Part shown: positions 57,346 through 64,000 of the stretch, in pieces
Position numbering within the stretch: position 1 is the first letter of the stretch
Layout of the letters: each line of letters starts with the position of its first letter
Source of the DNA: Devosia nanyangense
Lineage (GTDB): Bacteria > Pseudomonadota > Alphaproteobacteria > Rhizobiales > Devosiaceae
DNA length: 64,000 nt
Direction: 5' to 3'
Assembly: GCA_016213505.1 (NCBI GenBank)
Contig: JACRAF010000057.1
Coordinates: 30,327-94,326 of the forward strand
Notes under the pieces: model-generated
What the model was told of the DNA's origin: nothing
The model's database searches: none
What the model saw: the letters and a program-made list of their open reading frames with translations, nothing else
Program-made: the position numbers and the translations under genes

Positions 57346-57442
57346 TGCCGACTGCTCCCCCCTCCGGCTCGATCACGGACTTAGCGAAGAGCTAAGTCCT
57401 ATCTCGCTTCCTCCCCCGCAAGGGGGGAGGTGCGCCGACTGA
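57346..57442. repeat. Dispersed palindromic repeat A, copy 1
   Basis: A 97-base element whose second copy lies at 63598-63694 and a truncated third at 63826-63882. Its core is the stem GGACTTAGC / GCTAAGTCC with a 5-base loop, and it ends in a C-rich/G-rich stem. It sits in the gap between the dehydratase and the convergent LacI gene. Confidence 0.8.
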
Positions 57443-57569
57443 AAGTCCAGGCGAATTTGAAGTTCAGTCGGGACTCCCTGATCGTGCAGTCGGGTCAGCT
57501 TGGGAGGGATGGGAGCGGCGACTGGGGACGGAACGCGGACAGGGCTAGTCTAGCAAGGCCCCCTCACCC

Positions 57570-57602
57570 GGATTGCGATGCAATCCGACCTCTCGGGAGA
57601 GG
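57570..57602. terminator. Two adjacent perfect stems in the convergent gap
   Basis: GGATTGC-GAT-GCAATCC (57570-57586) and CCTCTC-GG-GAGAGG (57589-57602) lie between the dehydratase stop (57298) and the LacI stop (57686). They could act as a bidirectional terminator, but no T-run follows; they may also be part of a repeat family. The rest of this 387-base gap holds repeat A and no gene. Confidence 0.45.
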
Positions 57603-57685
57603 TCGCCGCATCTCAGCGGTTGGTCGAGCGAGCCCTCTTGGGATCGATCGGCCAGCGCGCAAAGAAGCGGCGGGTGAGGAGGCCT

Positions 57686-58723
57686 TCAGGCGCTTTCTCT
57701 ATCGACGATCTCGAAGCCCAGACTCGTGATCGTCGCCAGCTTGAGGTTGCCGGCCAGCCGGTCGAGCAATTGGCGGACGGCGCGGCGGCCCATTTCGTAG
57801 CGGTTGACCTTGACGGTGGTGAGCGGCGGAAAGAGCTGCGCCGCCAGATCCATGTCGCCATAGCCGGCGATGGCGATGCGGCCGGGGATAGCCCAGCCGC
57901 GCCGATGGCATTCCTGCACCGCACCGATGGCCAGCGTGTCGGATGAAAAAAAGATCGCGTCGATGTCCTTGTGGCGGTCGGTAAGGAGCACCAGCGCCTG
58001 GGCCCCGCCTGCCGCGGTGATCGGCACTTCGACCTCCATGCTGGCGTGGTTCTTGATCCCCAGTTCGCTCAGCGCCGCGTGATAGCCGGTGCGGCGCTGC
58101 TGCAGCCGGTCGTTGCCGTGGATCGGCGTCGACACGAAGCCGATGCGTTCATAGCCCTTGGCGGCGAGGTGCATGGTCATGGCGTAGGCGGTCTCGAAGT
58201 TGGAAACGCCGACCACCATGTCGATGGGCTTGCGTCCCTTGATCTCGGAAATCTCGACCACCGGCGCGCCGCTCGACACCAGCAATTGCCGCGCCACCTC
58301 GCTTTGCACAAAACTCTGCAGGATCATGCCGGCCGGGCGCCAGCCCAACAGCGTGCGGATGGAGTGCTCCTCGGCTTCCGGCGTGAACTCGCCCTGCACC
58401 AGCAGCATCGAATAGCCGCCGGCCTGGCATTCGTCGGACATGCCCTGCACCTGATCGGCGATCCCCGAGTTGATCAGCGACGGCACCACCGTGCCGATCA
58501 TGCGGCCGCTGCCGCGCATGCTCGAGGCGAGACGATTGGGCACGAACCCCGCCGCCTCGATCGCCGCCAGGACCTTGGCGCGCGTCGCCGGCGCCACCAT
58601 GTCCGGATTGGACAGCACCCGCGACACCGTCATCGGCGCGACGCCGACGCGCTTGGCGATTTCGCGGACGCCCAGCCGCTCGAGCGGCTTTTTCCGGCCG
58701 CTGTCTTCGTCCTCGGCCGTCAT
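57686..58723 (-). CDS. LacI-family transcriptional regulator
   Basis: A 345-residue LacI protein. The helix-turn-helix is GVREIAKRVGVAPMTVSRVL with the hinge helix VPNRLASSMR; the effector domain is a periplasmic-binding-protein fold (about 68-340). Two identical 14-base operators (TGGTTCCGGTACCA) lie 72 and 106 bases upstream, between it and the divergent sugar ABC operon. A related site lies at the SDR/transketolase operon. It is therefore the likely local repressor of both sets. The inducer is unknown. Confidence 0.92.
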   Translation of the reverse strand: MTAEDEDSGRKKPLERLGVREIAKRVGVAPMTVSRVLSNPDMVAPATRAKVLAAIEAAGFVPNRLASSMRGSGRMIGTVVPSLINSGIADQVQGMSDECQAGGYSMLLVQGEFTPEAEEHSIRTLLGWRPAGMILQSFVQSEVARQLLVSSGAPVVEISEIKGRKPIDMVVGVSNFETAYAMTMHLAAKGYERIGFVSTPIHGNDRLQQRRTGYHAALSELGIKNHASMEVEVPITAAGGAQALVLLTDRHKDIDAIFFSSDTLAIGAVQECHRRGWAIPGRIAIAGYGDMDLAAQLFPPLTTVKVNRYEMGRRAVRQLLDRLAGNLKLATITSLGFEIVDRESA

Positions 58724-58795
58724 TGTGCGCCCCCGTGCAACCGGGCTGGATCATAGAGGTCCCTGCCCCCCGATTCCAGCCGCCGATTGCTCATT

Positions 58796-58843
58796 TGGTT
58801 CCGGTACCATTTTCGTTGACCGATCGCGATGGTTCCGGTACCA
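58796..58843. promoter_or_regulatory. Pair of LacI operators in the divergent LacI/ABC promoter
   Basis: TGGTTCCGGTACCA occurs identically at 58796-58809 and 58830-58843, 34 bases apart. Each is a near-palindrome centred on CCGG (TGGT-T-CCGG-T-ACCA). A two-base variant stands at 53439. Confidence 0.7.
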
Positions 58844-58934
58844 TATGTTCGTTCCCGCCTTGAAACCGCGGGCGCCCGGGTGAGCCGGTCACGCTCCGAA
58901 CCACACCGGGGCGCGACAAAAGGATCATTGACAA

Positions 58935-58948
58935 TTATAATAGTATAA
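58935..58948. promoter_or_regulatory. GntR-type operator at the ribose-type ABC operon
   Basis: TTATAATAGTATAA, a full match to TTAT-N2-TA-N2-ATAA, 92 bases before the permease start. With the LacI sites upstream, this promoter may be read by both regulators. Confidence 0.55.
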
Positions 58949-59040
58949 CAATGATGACAGCGATGCCACGGGCAGAGCAGGCGGTGAATGCAGACCGGGG
59001 TCCGACCCGCAACTGCGTCGCCGCAAAGGGGAGGACGGGG

Positions 59041-60087
59041 ATGAGCAGCGCGGCACCAGCCACGACTGAGGAGGCGCCGGCGCTGCCCTGGCGCAGCCGG
59101 GTCATCGGCTTCATCGCCATCGGCGAGATCGGGGTGATCGCCGCCCTGCTGCTGCTGGTGGCGTTCTTCTATTTCATGCAGCCGGCCTTCCTGTCGGAGC
59201 GCAATCTGCGCGCCATCCTCAACGTCGTCTCGTTCGTCGGCATCATCGCCATCGGCCAGACCATGCTGCTGGTGGCCGGCGAGTTCGACCTTTCGGTCGG
59301 CTCGGTGGCGGGGCTCTCCGCCGTCGTCGCCGCCAAGCTGATGACCGCCGCCGCCTGGCCGGTCGCCTTCGCCATCGTCGGCGGCGTCGGGGTGGGCGCA
59401 CTGGTCGGCCTCGTCAACGGCCTCATCGTGGTCAAGCTGCGCATCCCGGCCTTCATCCAGACCCTGGGCATGCTGTTCATCGGGCAGGGACTGATCCAGC
59501 TGGTGACCGACGGCTATCCGGTCTATCCGCTGCCGCCCGAAATCGGCGTCATCGGCACCACCAATCTCGCCTTTGGCCTCGGCTGGAGCTTTGCCTTCTT
59601 CATCGTCGCCGCGGTGCTCGCCGATTTCGTGCTGCGCCGCACCGTGCTCGGCCGCAACATGTATGCCACCGGCGGCAACCAGGAAGTGGCCCGCCTCGTC
59701 GGCATCAACACCAGCCTCTACAAGATCGGCGCCTTCGTCACCGTCGGCGCGCTCGCCGCCATCGCCGGCATGTTCGTGATGGCCGATCTGGGCAGCGGCG
59801 GCACCTCGATCGGCAGCGGCTGGGAACTGACGGTCATCGCCGGCGTGGTGGTGGGCGGCGTCAGCCTCTTCGGTGGCGCTGGCACCATCGCCGGCGGCGT
59901 CGTCGGCATCCTGATGCTCAAGGTCGTCCAGAGCGGCCTCGTGGTGATCGGCGTCAACTCCAACTGGCAGCAGATCGCGGTGGGCGTGATCATGGTGCTC
60001 GCCGTCGGTCTCGACATCCTGCGCCGCCGCTACTTCACCGTCGGCGCCGGCGCCAGGGGCGGAAAGAAAAAGCCCAAAAGCAGCTGA
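59041..60087 (+). CDS. Sugar ABC transporter permease, RbsC/XylH family
   Basis: A 348-residue membrane protein with about ten helices. The motif GEFDLSVGSVAG is the CUT2-family hallmark; TLGMLFIGQGL, GRNMYATGGNQEVARLVGIN and GGVSLFGGAGTIAG follow. The ATG at 59041 has GGGGAGGA before it; a frame extension to 58951 runs into the operator. It is the first gene of a CUT2-type operon, with the binding protein and ATPase downstream, unusually permease first. Confidence 0.92.
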   Translation: MSSAAPATTEEAPALPWRSRVIGFIAIGEIGVIAALLLLVAFFYFMQPAFLSERNLRAILNVVSFVGIIAIGQTMLLVAGEFDLSVGSVAGLSAVVAAKLMTAAAWPVAFAIVGGVGVGALVGLVNGLIVVKLRIPAFIQTLGMLFIGQGLIQLVTDGYPVYPLPPEIGVIGTTNLAFGLGWSFAFFIVAAVLADFVLRRTVLGRNMYATGGNQEVARLVGINTSLYKIGAFVTVGALAAIAGMFVMADLGSGGTSIGSGWELTVIAGVVVGGVSLFGGAGTIAGGVVGILMLKVVQSGLVVIGVNSNWQQIAVGVIMVLAVGLDILRRRYFTVGAGARGGKKKPKSS

Positions 60088-60152
60088 GCCACACGCCACC
60101 AGAACATAGTTTTACGCCGGCAATAATGTCGGCGAACAAGGGGAGAGGAACG

Positions 60153-61133
60153 ATGACCAGGAGTTTCGAACTGAAGAAAGGACTGACCCGGGCCGTGCTC
60201 GGCGCTGCGGTGCTCGCCGCATCGCTGGGCTCGGCGTCTGTGGGTCAGGCCGCCGAGGTGCACCTGCTCTGGGTGCAGGCCATGAAGGACCATCCGGTGC
60301 ATCGGCTGATGCAGGCGGGCTTCCTCGATAAGTGCAAGGAGCTCGGCTACATCTGCGAAGTCGTCGGCGATCCGAGCGCCACCAACTGGGATATCCCGGC
60401 TACGCTGCCGCTGGCGGAAGCCGCCATCGCCCGCACCAAATACGACGCCATCGGGGTCTATGGTCCGGATCCCGCGATCTACTCCTACATCACCAAGCTC
60501 AGCAAGGAAGGCTTCCCGGTCGTCACCTGGCACGTGCTGCCGCCCGAGGGCACCGTCGACGGGCTGAAGTCCGCCACCGGCGAGGACATCCCCAATGCCG
60601 GCGAGAACGCTGCCATCGCCATCGGCGAAAAGCTCGGCGGCAAGGGCACGGTCGCACTGACCCAGGGCGCCTCGAACGACACCGAGAACGCCATGTCGGA
60701 CTCGTTCCGCAAGACCATCGCGGCGAAATACCCCGACATCAAGGTGCTCGACACCCAGATGGAAGGCTTTGAGCCCTCGGCGGCCGAAGCCAAGGCCGTG
60801 GCGATCCTCCAGGGCAATCCCGACGTGACTGCGGCGTTCGGCACCACCGGCAATTCGATCCAGACCTGGTCGGGCGCCGCCCGCAAGGCCGGACGCGAAG
60901 TCGTCATCATCGGCATGGACTACATCCGGCAGAACCTCGATCTGGTGAAGTCGGGCGCCGCCTACGGCATCGTCGCCCAGCCGCTCTACGAAGAGAGCGC
61001 CAAGGTGGCGGAGCTCCTCGGCGATCTGGCGCAAGGCAAGACCGTGCCCTACCTCAACCCGCTGCCGGCCAAGGTGATCACCGCGGCCGATCTCGATCCC
61101 TACTACAAGATGCTGGACAGCGCCGGGCAGTAA
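60153..61133 (+). CDS. Sugar ABC transporter substrate-binding protein, CUT2 type
   Basis: A 326-residue exported protein. The signal peptide has the hydrophobic run AVLGAAVLAASLGS with cleavage near GQAA. The mature domain is a type 1 periplasmic-binding fold with a distinctive VQAMKDHPVHRLMQAGF opening, AGENAAIAIGEKLGG and ALTQGASNDTEN. The ATG at 60153 follows GGGGAGAGG. It supplies the permease at 59041 and ATPase at 61191. The ligand is not predictable. Confidence 0.9.
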   Translation: MTRSFELKKGLTRAVLGAAVLAASLGSASVGQAAEVHLLWVQAMKDHPVHRLMQAGFLDKCKELGYICEVVGDPSATNWDIPATLPLAEAAIARTKYDAIGVYGPDPAIYSYITKLSKEGFPVVTWHVLPPEGTVDGLKSATGEDIPNAGENAAIAIGEKLGGKGTVALTQGASNDTENAMSDSFRKTIAAKYPDIKVLDTQMEGFEPSAAEAKAVAILQGNPDVTAAFGTTGNSIQTWSGAARKAGREVVIIGMDYIRQNLDLVKSGAAYGIVAQPLYEESAKVAELLGDLAQGKTVPYLNPLPAKVITAADLDPYYKMLDSAGQ

Positions 61134-61190
61134 CCGGCCACACGATCAGCCGTCCCGGGGCCGTCGGTCCCGGGACGATCCGGAGGACCC

Positions 61191-62744
61191 ATGACAGACT
61201 TGGCGGACAGCGACTACGTCATCGAGGCGAAGGCGATCACCAAGAGCTTCGCCGGCGTGCCGGCGCTGCGCGGTGTCGATTTCCGGGTGCGCCGCGGCGA
61301 GGTCCACGCCCTGCTCGGCCAGAACGGCGCCGGCAAGTCGACGCTCGTCAAAATCCTCAACGGCGTCCACCGGGCCGGCTCCTATGGCGGCACCATCATG
61401 CTGTCCGGGCAACCGGTCAGCTTCGCCTCCCCAGCCGAGGCGCGCGCCAGCGGCGTCGGCTATGTGCCGCAGGAGATCGAGGTGCTGGAGCAGCTCTCGG
61501 TCGCCGAGAACGTCTTTGCCGGCCACATCGGGCTGGGCGAAGGGGTGATCATCAACCGGCGCCGGATCGAGGAACGCACCCGAGCCATCCTCGACGACCT
61601 CGGGCTCGATCTCGACCCCAAGGCCATCGTCGCCTCGCTGACCTCGGCGCAGCGGCACCTGGTGATGATCGCCCGCGCCCTCGCGCTGAAGCCGCGCGTG
61701 CTGATGCTCGACGAACCGACCGCATCGCTCTCGGGCACCGAGGTCGATGCGCTGTTCGGCGTCCTGCGACGCCTCCGGGCGCAAGGCGTCACCATGATCT
61801 ACATCACCCACCGGCTGCCCGAAGTGCTGGCGGTCTGCGACAGCGCCACGGTTCTGCGCGACGGGCAGGTGGCGGCCGAACTGACGCGCGCCGAGTTCGA
61901 CGAGGAACGCTTCATCTTCTCGATGTCGGGACAGCGGCTGCAAAAACTCTTCCCGGCCCACGACGCGCCGCTCGCGGCCCGCCCGGTTCTGGTGGTCGAG
62001 AACCTGAGCGTCGCCGGCCGCGCCGGCGCCATCTACGGCGCGCGCGATGTGAGCTTTTCGGTGGCCGCCGGCGAGATCGTCGGCTTGGCCGGCCTGCTCG
62101 GCTCGGGCCGCAGCGAAATCCTCCACGGCATCTATGGCCGCGAGCCCGCCGAGGGCCGCATCCTGGTCGATGGCGAGCCCATCGCCATCCGTTCGCCGCG
62201 CGACGCGCGCGATGCCGGCATCGCGCTCCTCACCGAAGACCGCAAGCGCGACGGCCTGTTGTTCAACCTGCCGGTGAGCGCCAACATCACCATCGGCAAT
62301 CTCGGCCCCTTCGCCTCGCGCGGCATGGTACGCGGCGAGCGCGAGCGGAGCGCCGTGCGCGACGCCATGCGCCAGCTCAACGTCAAGGCACCTTCGCCGC
62401 AGGCCTCGGTCGCCCATCTCAGCGGCGGCAACCAGCAGAAGCTGCTGTTCGCGCGGGTGCTGATGCGGGCGCCCAAGGTGCTGTTGCTCGATGAGCCGAC
62501 CAAGGGCGTCGACGCCGCGACGCGGCATGAGATCTACCGGCTGGTGGTCGAGCTCGCCGACAAGGGCGTCGCCCTCGTTATCGTCGCCTCCGAGCTCGAC
62601 GAGGTCATCGGCCTCTGCGACCGCTGCCTGACCATCGCCGACGGCCGTGTCGTCGACGAGTTCCGGCGCGGCGAAGGCGGCGAAGACCGCGTGCTGCGCG
62701 CCGTCGCAGCGGCACAGGCCGAAAGCGTGCGGGCCGCTTCGTGA
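61191..62744 (+). CDS. Sugar ABC transporter ATP-binding protein (two fused ATPase domains)
   Basis: A 517-residue CUT2-family ATPase. The first domain has Walker A GQNGAGKST and Walker B MLDEPTASLS. The second has a degenerate P-loop (GLLGSGRSE) but an intact signature LSGGNQQK and Walker B LLDEPTKG. This asymmetry is normal for RbsA/XylG-type proteins. A GGAGG ribosome site precedes the ATG. Its stop overlaps the GTG of the SDR gene. Confidence 0.95.
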   Translation: MTDLADSDYVIEAKAITKSFAGVPALRGVDFRVRRGEVHALLGQNGAGKSTLVKILNGVHRAGSYGGTIMLSGQPVSFASPAEARASGVGYVPQEIEVLEQLSVAENVFAGHIGLGEGVIINRRRIEERTRAILDDLGLDLDPKAIVASLTSAQRHLVMIARALALKPRVLMLDEPTASLSGTEVDALFGVLRRLRAQGVTMIYITHRLPEVLAVCDSATVLRDGQVAAELTRAEFDEERFIFSMSGQRLQKLFPAHDAPLAARPVLVVENLSVAGRAGAIYGARDVSFSVAAGEIVGLAGLLGSGRSEILHGIYGREPAEGRILVDGEPIAIRSPRDARDAGIALLTEDRKRDGLLFNLPVSANITIGNLGPFASRGMVRGERERSAVRDAMRQLNVKAPSPQASVAHLSGGNQQKLLFARVLMRAPKVLLLDEPTKGVDAATRHEIYRLVVELADKGVALVIVASELDEVIGLCDRCLTIADGRVVDEFRRGEGGEDRVLRAVAAAQAESVRAAS

Positions 62745-63502
62745 GCCGCCTCGCCGGCAAAGCCGTGCTGGTGACCGGCGCCGCAACCGGCATCGGCCGC
62801 GCCACGGCGGAGTATCTGCACGCTGAGGGCGCCCGCGTGTTCGGCATCGGGCTCGACGGCGACGAGGGCCGTGCGGTCTACGCAGGCAAGGGGCCCGGGC
62901 CGGTGTTCCGCGAGACCGATTTGACCGACAGCGATGCCGTCAAATCCGCCGTCACCGATCTCATGGAGCGCTTCAACCGCCTCGACGCCGTGATCAACTG
63001 CGCCGGCATCTATGCCACCGGCAAGCGGCTGGAACAGCTCACCGACGCCGAGTGGGAGCGAACCATCGCGATCAATCTCACGGCCATCTTCAAGGTGTGC
63101 CGCGAGACGCTGCCGCTGCTGCGGGCGGCCGGCGGCGGCTCGGTGGTTAACATCGCCTCGGTGCATGCCGACGCCACCGTGCCCGGCGTGCCCGCCTATG
63201 CCGCGAGCAAGGCCGGCGTGGTCGGCCTGTCCCGGCAGATGGCGCTCGACTACGCCGTCGACCACATCCGGGTGAACGCCGTTCTGGTCGGCTCGGTTGC
63301 GACCCGCATGACGCTCGACGGCCTCGAGGCCGCCGGCGGCGCCGAGGCGCTCGGGCTGTCGTTCGACAGCAACAGGATCGCCCGCATCGCCGATCCGCGC
63401 GAGATCGCCACCGCGATCGGCTTCCTGATGTCCGACGAAGCCTCGTTCGTCACCGGCAGCGCCATGCAGGTCGACGGCGGCATGCTGGCGCGGCTGCTGT
63501 AG
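62741..63502 (+). CDS. Short-chain dehydrogenase/reductase of the ribose-type ABC operon
   Basis: A 253-residue SDR: cofactor motif TGAATGIGRAT, NCAGIYATG, catalytic Ser in VNIASVHAD, Tyr/Lys in YAASKAG. The GTG start overlaps the ATPase stop, so it is coexpressed with the importer and probably oxidises the imported sugar first. Together with the lactonase at 42701 this is the entry of an oxidative, non-phosphorylating sugar pathway. Confidence 0.9.
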   Translation: MSRLAGKAVLVTGAATGIGRATAEYLHAEGARVFGIGLDGDEGRAVYAGKGPGPVFRETDLTDSDAVKSAVTDLMERFNRLDAVINCAGIYATGKRLEQLTDAEWERTIAINLTAIFKVCRETLPLLRAAGGGSVVNIASVHADATVPGVPAYAASKAGVVGLSRQMALDYAVDHIRVNAVLVGSVATRMTLDGLEAAGGAEALGLSFDSNRIARIADPREIATAIGFLMSDEASFVTGSAMQVDGGMLARLL

Positions 63503-63512
63503 AGCCGCGTCA

Positions 63513-63694
63513 CCACCCTCCCCCATCGCGGGGAGGGTAGCGCAGCTCGAGCCGAAGGCTCGTAGCGAAGCTGGGGAGGGGGGTGAGGCACGCTCGGTGC
63601 CGACTGCGTCCTCCCTCCGGCTCGATCGCGGACTTAGCGAAGGGCTAAGTCCTATCTCGCTTCCTCCTCCGCAAGGGGGGAGGTGCGCCGACTG
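63513..63694. repeat. Composite dispersed repeat B+A, first local copy
   Basis: Repeat B (63513-63596) has a stem CCACCCTCCCC...GGGGAGGGT and an inner stem CGAGCC/GGCTCG; repeat A (63598-63694) follows directly. The same B+A arrangement recurs at 63741-63882. No gene is present between the SDR stop and the insertion-sequence end. Confidence 0.8.
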
Positions 63695-63740
63695 AGGTTC
63701 CGGGCGACTGGGGCGACTGATGCGCCGGTCGCGCAGCCAG

Positions 63741-63882
63741 CCACCCTCCCCCATCGCGGGGAGGGTAGCGCAGCTCGAGCCGAAGGCTCGTAGCGAAGCT
63801 GGGGAGGGGGGTGAGGTACGCTCGATGCCGACTGCTCCCCCCTCCTGCTCGATCACGGACTTAGCAAAGGGCTAAGTCCTAT
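63741..63882. repeat. Composite dispersed repeat B+A, second local copy, A truncated
   Basis: Repeat B (63741-63824) is nearly identical to the first copy, and A starts at 63826 but is cut at 63882, directly where the insertion-sequence end begins. The other A copies continue CTCGCTTCC after the same CCTAT. Confidence 0.8.
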
Positions 63883-64000
63883 TGTCCAGCCGATAGAAGG
63901 GTAACAGTGTGGACCGGATAGATGGGTTACAGATTTGGGTTGGTTCGGCGCGAGAGGATGAGGCGTTTTCTGTCGATGACGCCGATGGGGTGGTTGTAGA
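63883..64000. mobile_element. End of an insertion sequence inserted into repeat A
   Basis: Sequence homology to repeat A stops at CCTAT and TGTCCAGCC begins, a TGT-type terminus. Two imperfect direct copies of a roughly 25-base unit follow (TGTAACCC/TGTTACCC ATC-like units on the minus strand), then a reading frame end. The element continues beyond the window. The family cannot be named with certainty. Confidence 0.5.
63927..64000 (-). CDS. Transposase C-terminus, partial
   Basis: The minus-strand frame open from the window edge ends in TAA at 63927-63929, giving about 23 residues that begin YNHPIGVIDRKRL. The frame lies inside the presumed insertion sequence and ends close to its terminus, as transposase genes do. 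It is too short for family assignment. Confidence 0.35.
   Translation of the reverse strand, partial: YNHPIGVIDRKRLILSRRTNPNL

Noticed and set aside
61146..62786. 546-codon minus-strand frame
   Set aside because: It mirrors the sugar ABC ATPase, whose motifs are complete; its product is low-complexity and His/Asp/Arg-rich as expected for antisense of GC-rich genes.
63513..63882. CRISPR array
   Set aside because: Repeats are few, long, imperfect and palindromic with no regular spacers, and no cas genes are near.

Overview
The window reads as chromosomal DNA of a GC-rich alphaproteobacterium, most like a Hyphomicrobiales methylotroph. The support is a red-type (form IC) Calvin-cycle operon with cbbX, a complete pqqABCDE operon, a PQQ-dependent alcohol dehydrogenase with the extra Asp typical of lanthanide enzymes, a lanthanide-uptake-type ABC set, cbb3-oxidase assembly genes, and sugar-acid clusters of rhizobial style. 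No rRNA, tRNA or CRISPR array was seen.

Layout. 1-3276: ccoG (3' end), ccoH-like, ccoI, ccoS. 3269-4021: Crp/Fnr regulator. 4061-10855: two divergent operons sharing a promoter region near 7507. The left one encodes a PQQ/lanthanide-type ABC permease, its binding protein, a beta-propeller and a cupredoxin-like protein. The right one encodes a sulfonate/nitrate-type ABC system plus the ATPase that belongs to the left permease. 10999-19708: a block of visibly lower GC with an atypical PQQ alcohol dehydrogenase, its cytochrome c, an ExbB-like channel with two membrane partners, a secreted nuclease, a secreted pentapeptide-repeat protein and unknowns. 19910-22898: LysR regulator, cytochrome c, DUF3422. 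23130-33716: cbbFPT-(half pgk)-ALSXEZY, divergent from cbbR (33849-34769). 34690-37103: acyltransferase and a second LysR. 37206-41493: pqqABCDE plus a prolyl aminopeptidase.

42701-63502 is a sugar or sugar-acid catabolic region. It has two ABC importers, an SMP-30-type lactonase, two enolase-superfamily dehydratases, two SDR dehydrogenases, a 2-hydroxyacid dehydrogenase, a split transketolase, and a fused E1alpha-E1beta-lipoyl protein paired with a degenerate E2. GntR and LacI regulators complete it. The right edge carries dispersed palindromic repeats, one interrupted by the end of an insertion sequence.

How it fits together (inference). PQQ made by pqqA-E and imported lanthanide would serve the alcohol dehydrogenase. 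Electrons would pass through the c-type cytochromes, and carbon could be fixed from CO2 by the cbb operon. Reading both strands gave three candidate operator families. A palindrome with arms C(A/T)AT and AT(A/T)G around a 7-base spacer lies upstream of the lanthanide-transport genes, the dehydrogenase, both LysR genes and pqqA. TTAT-N2-TA-N2-ATAA lies at four promoters in the GntR region. A near-palindrome related to TGGTTCCGGTACCA lies at the LacI promoter (twice) and at the SDR/transketolase promoter. The most unusual proteins are the dehydrogenase without the vicinal cysteine pair, the fused E1-lipoyl enzyme with an E2 that has lost its catalytic His, and a phosphoglycerate kinase N-domain encoded alone inside the cbb operon.
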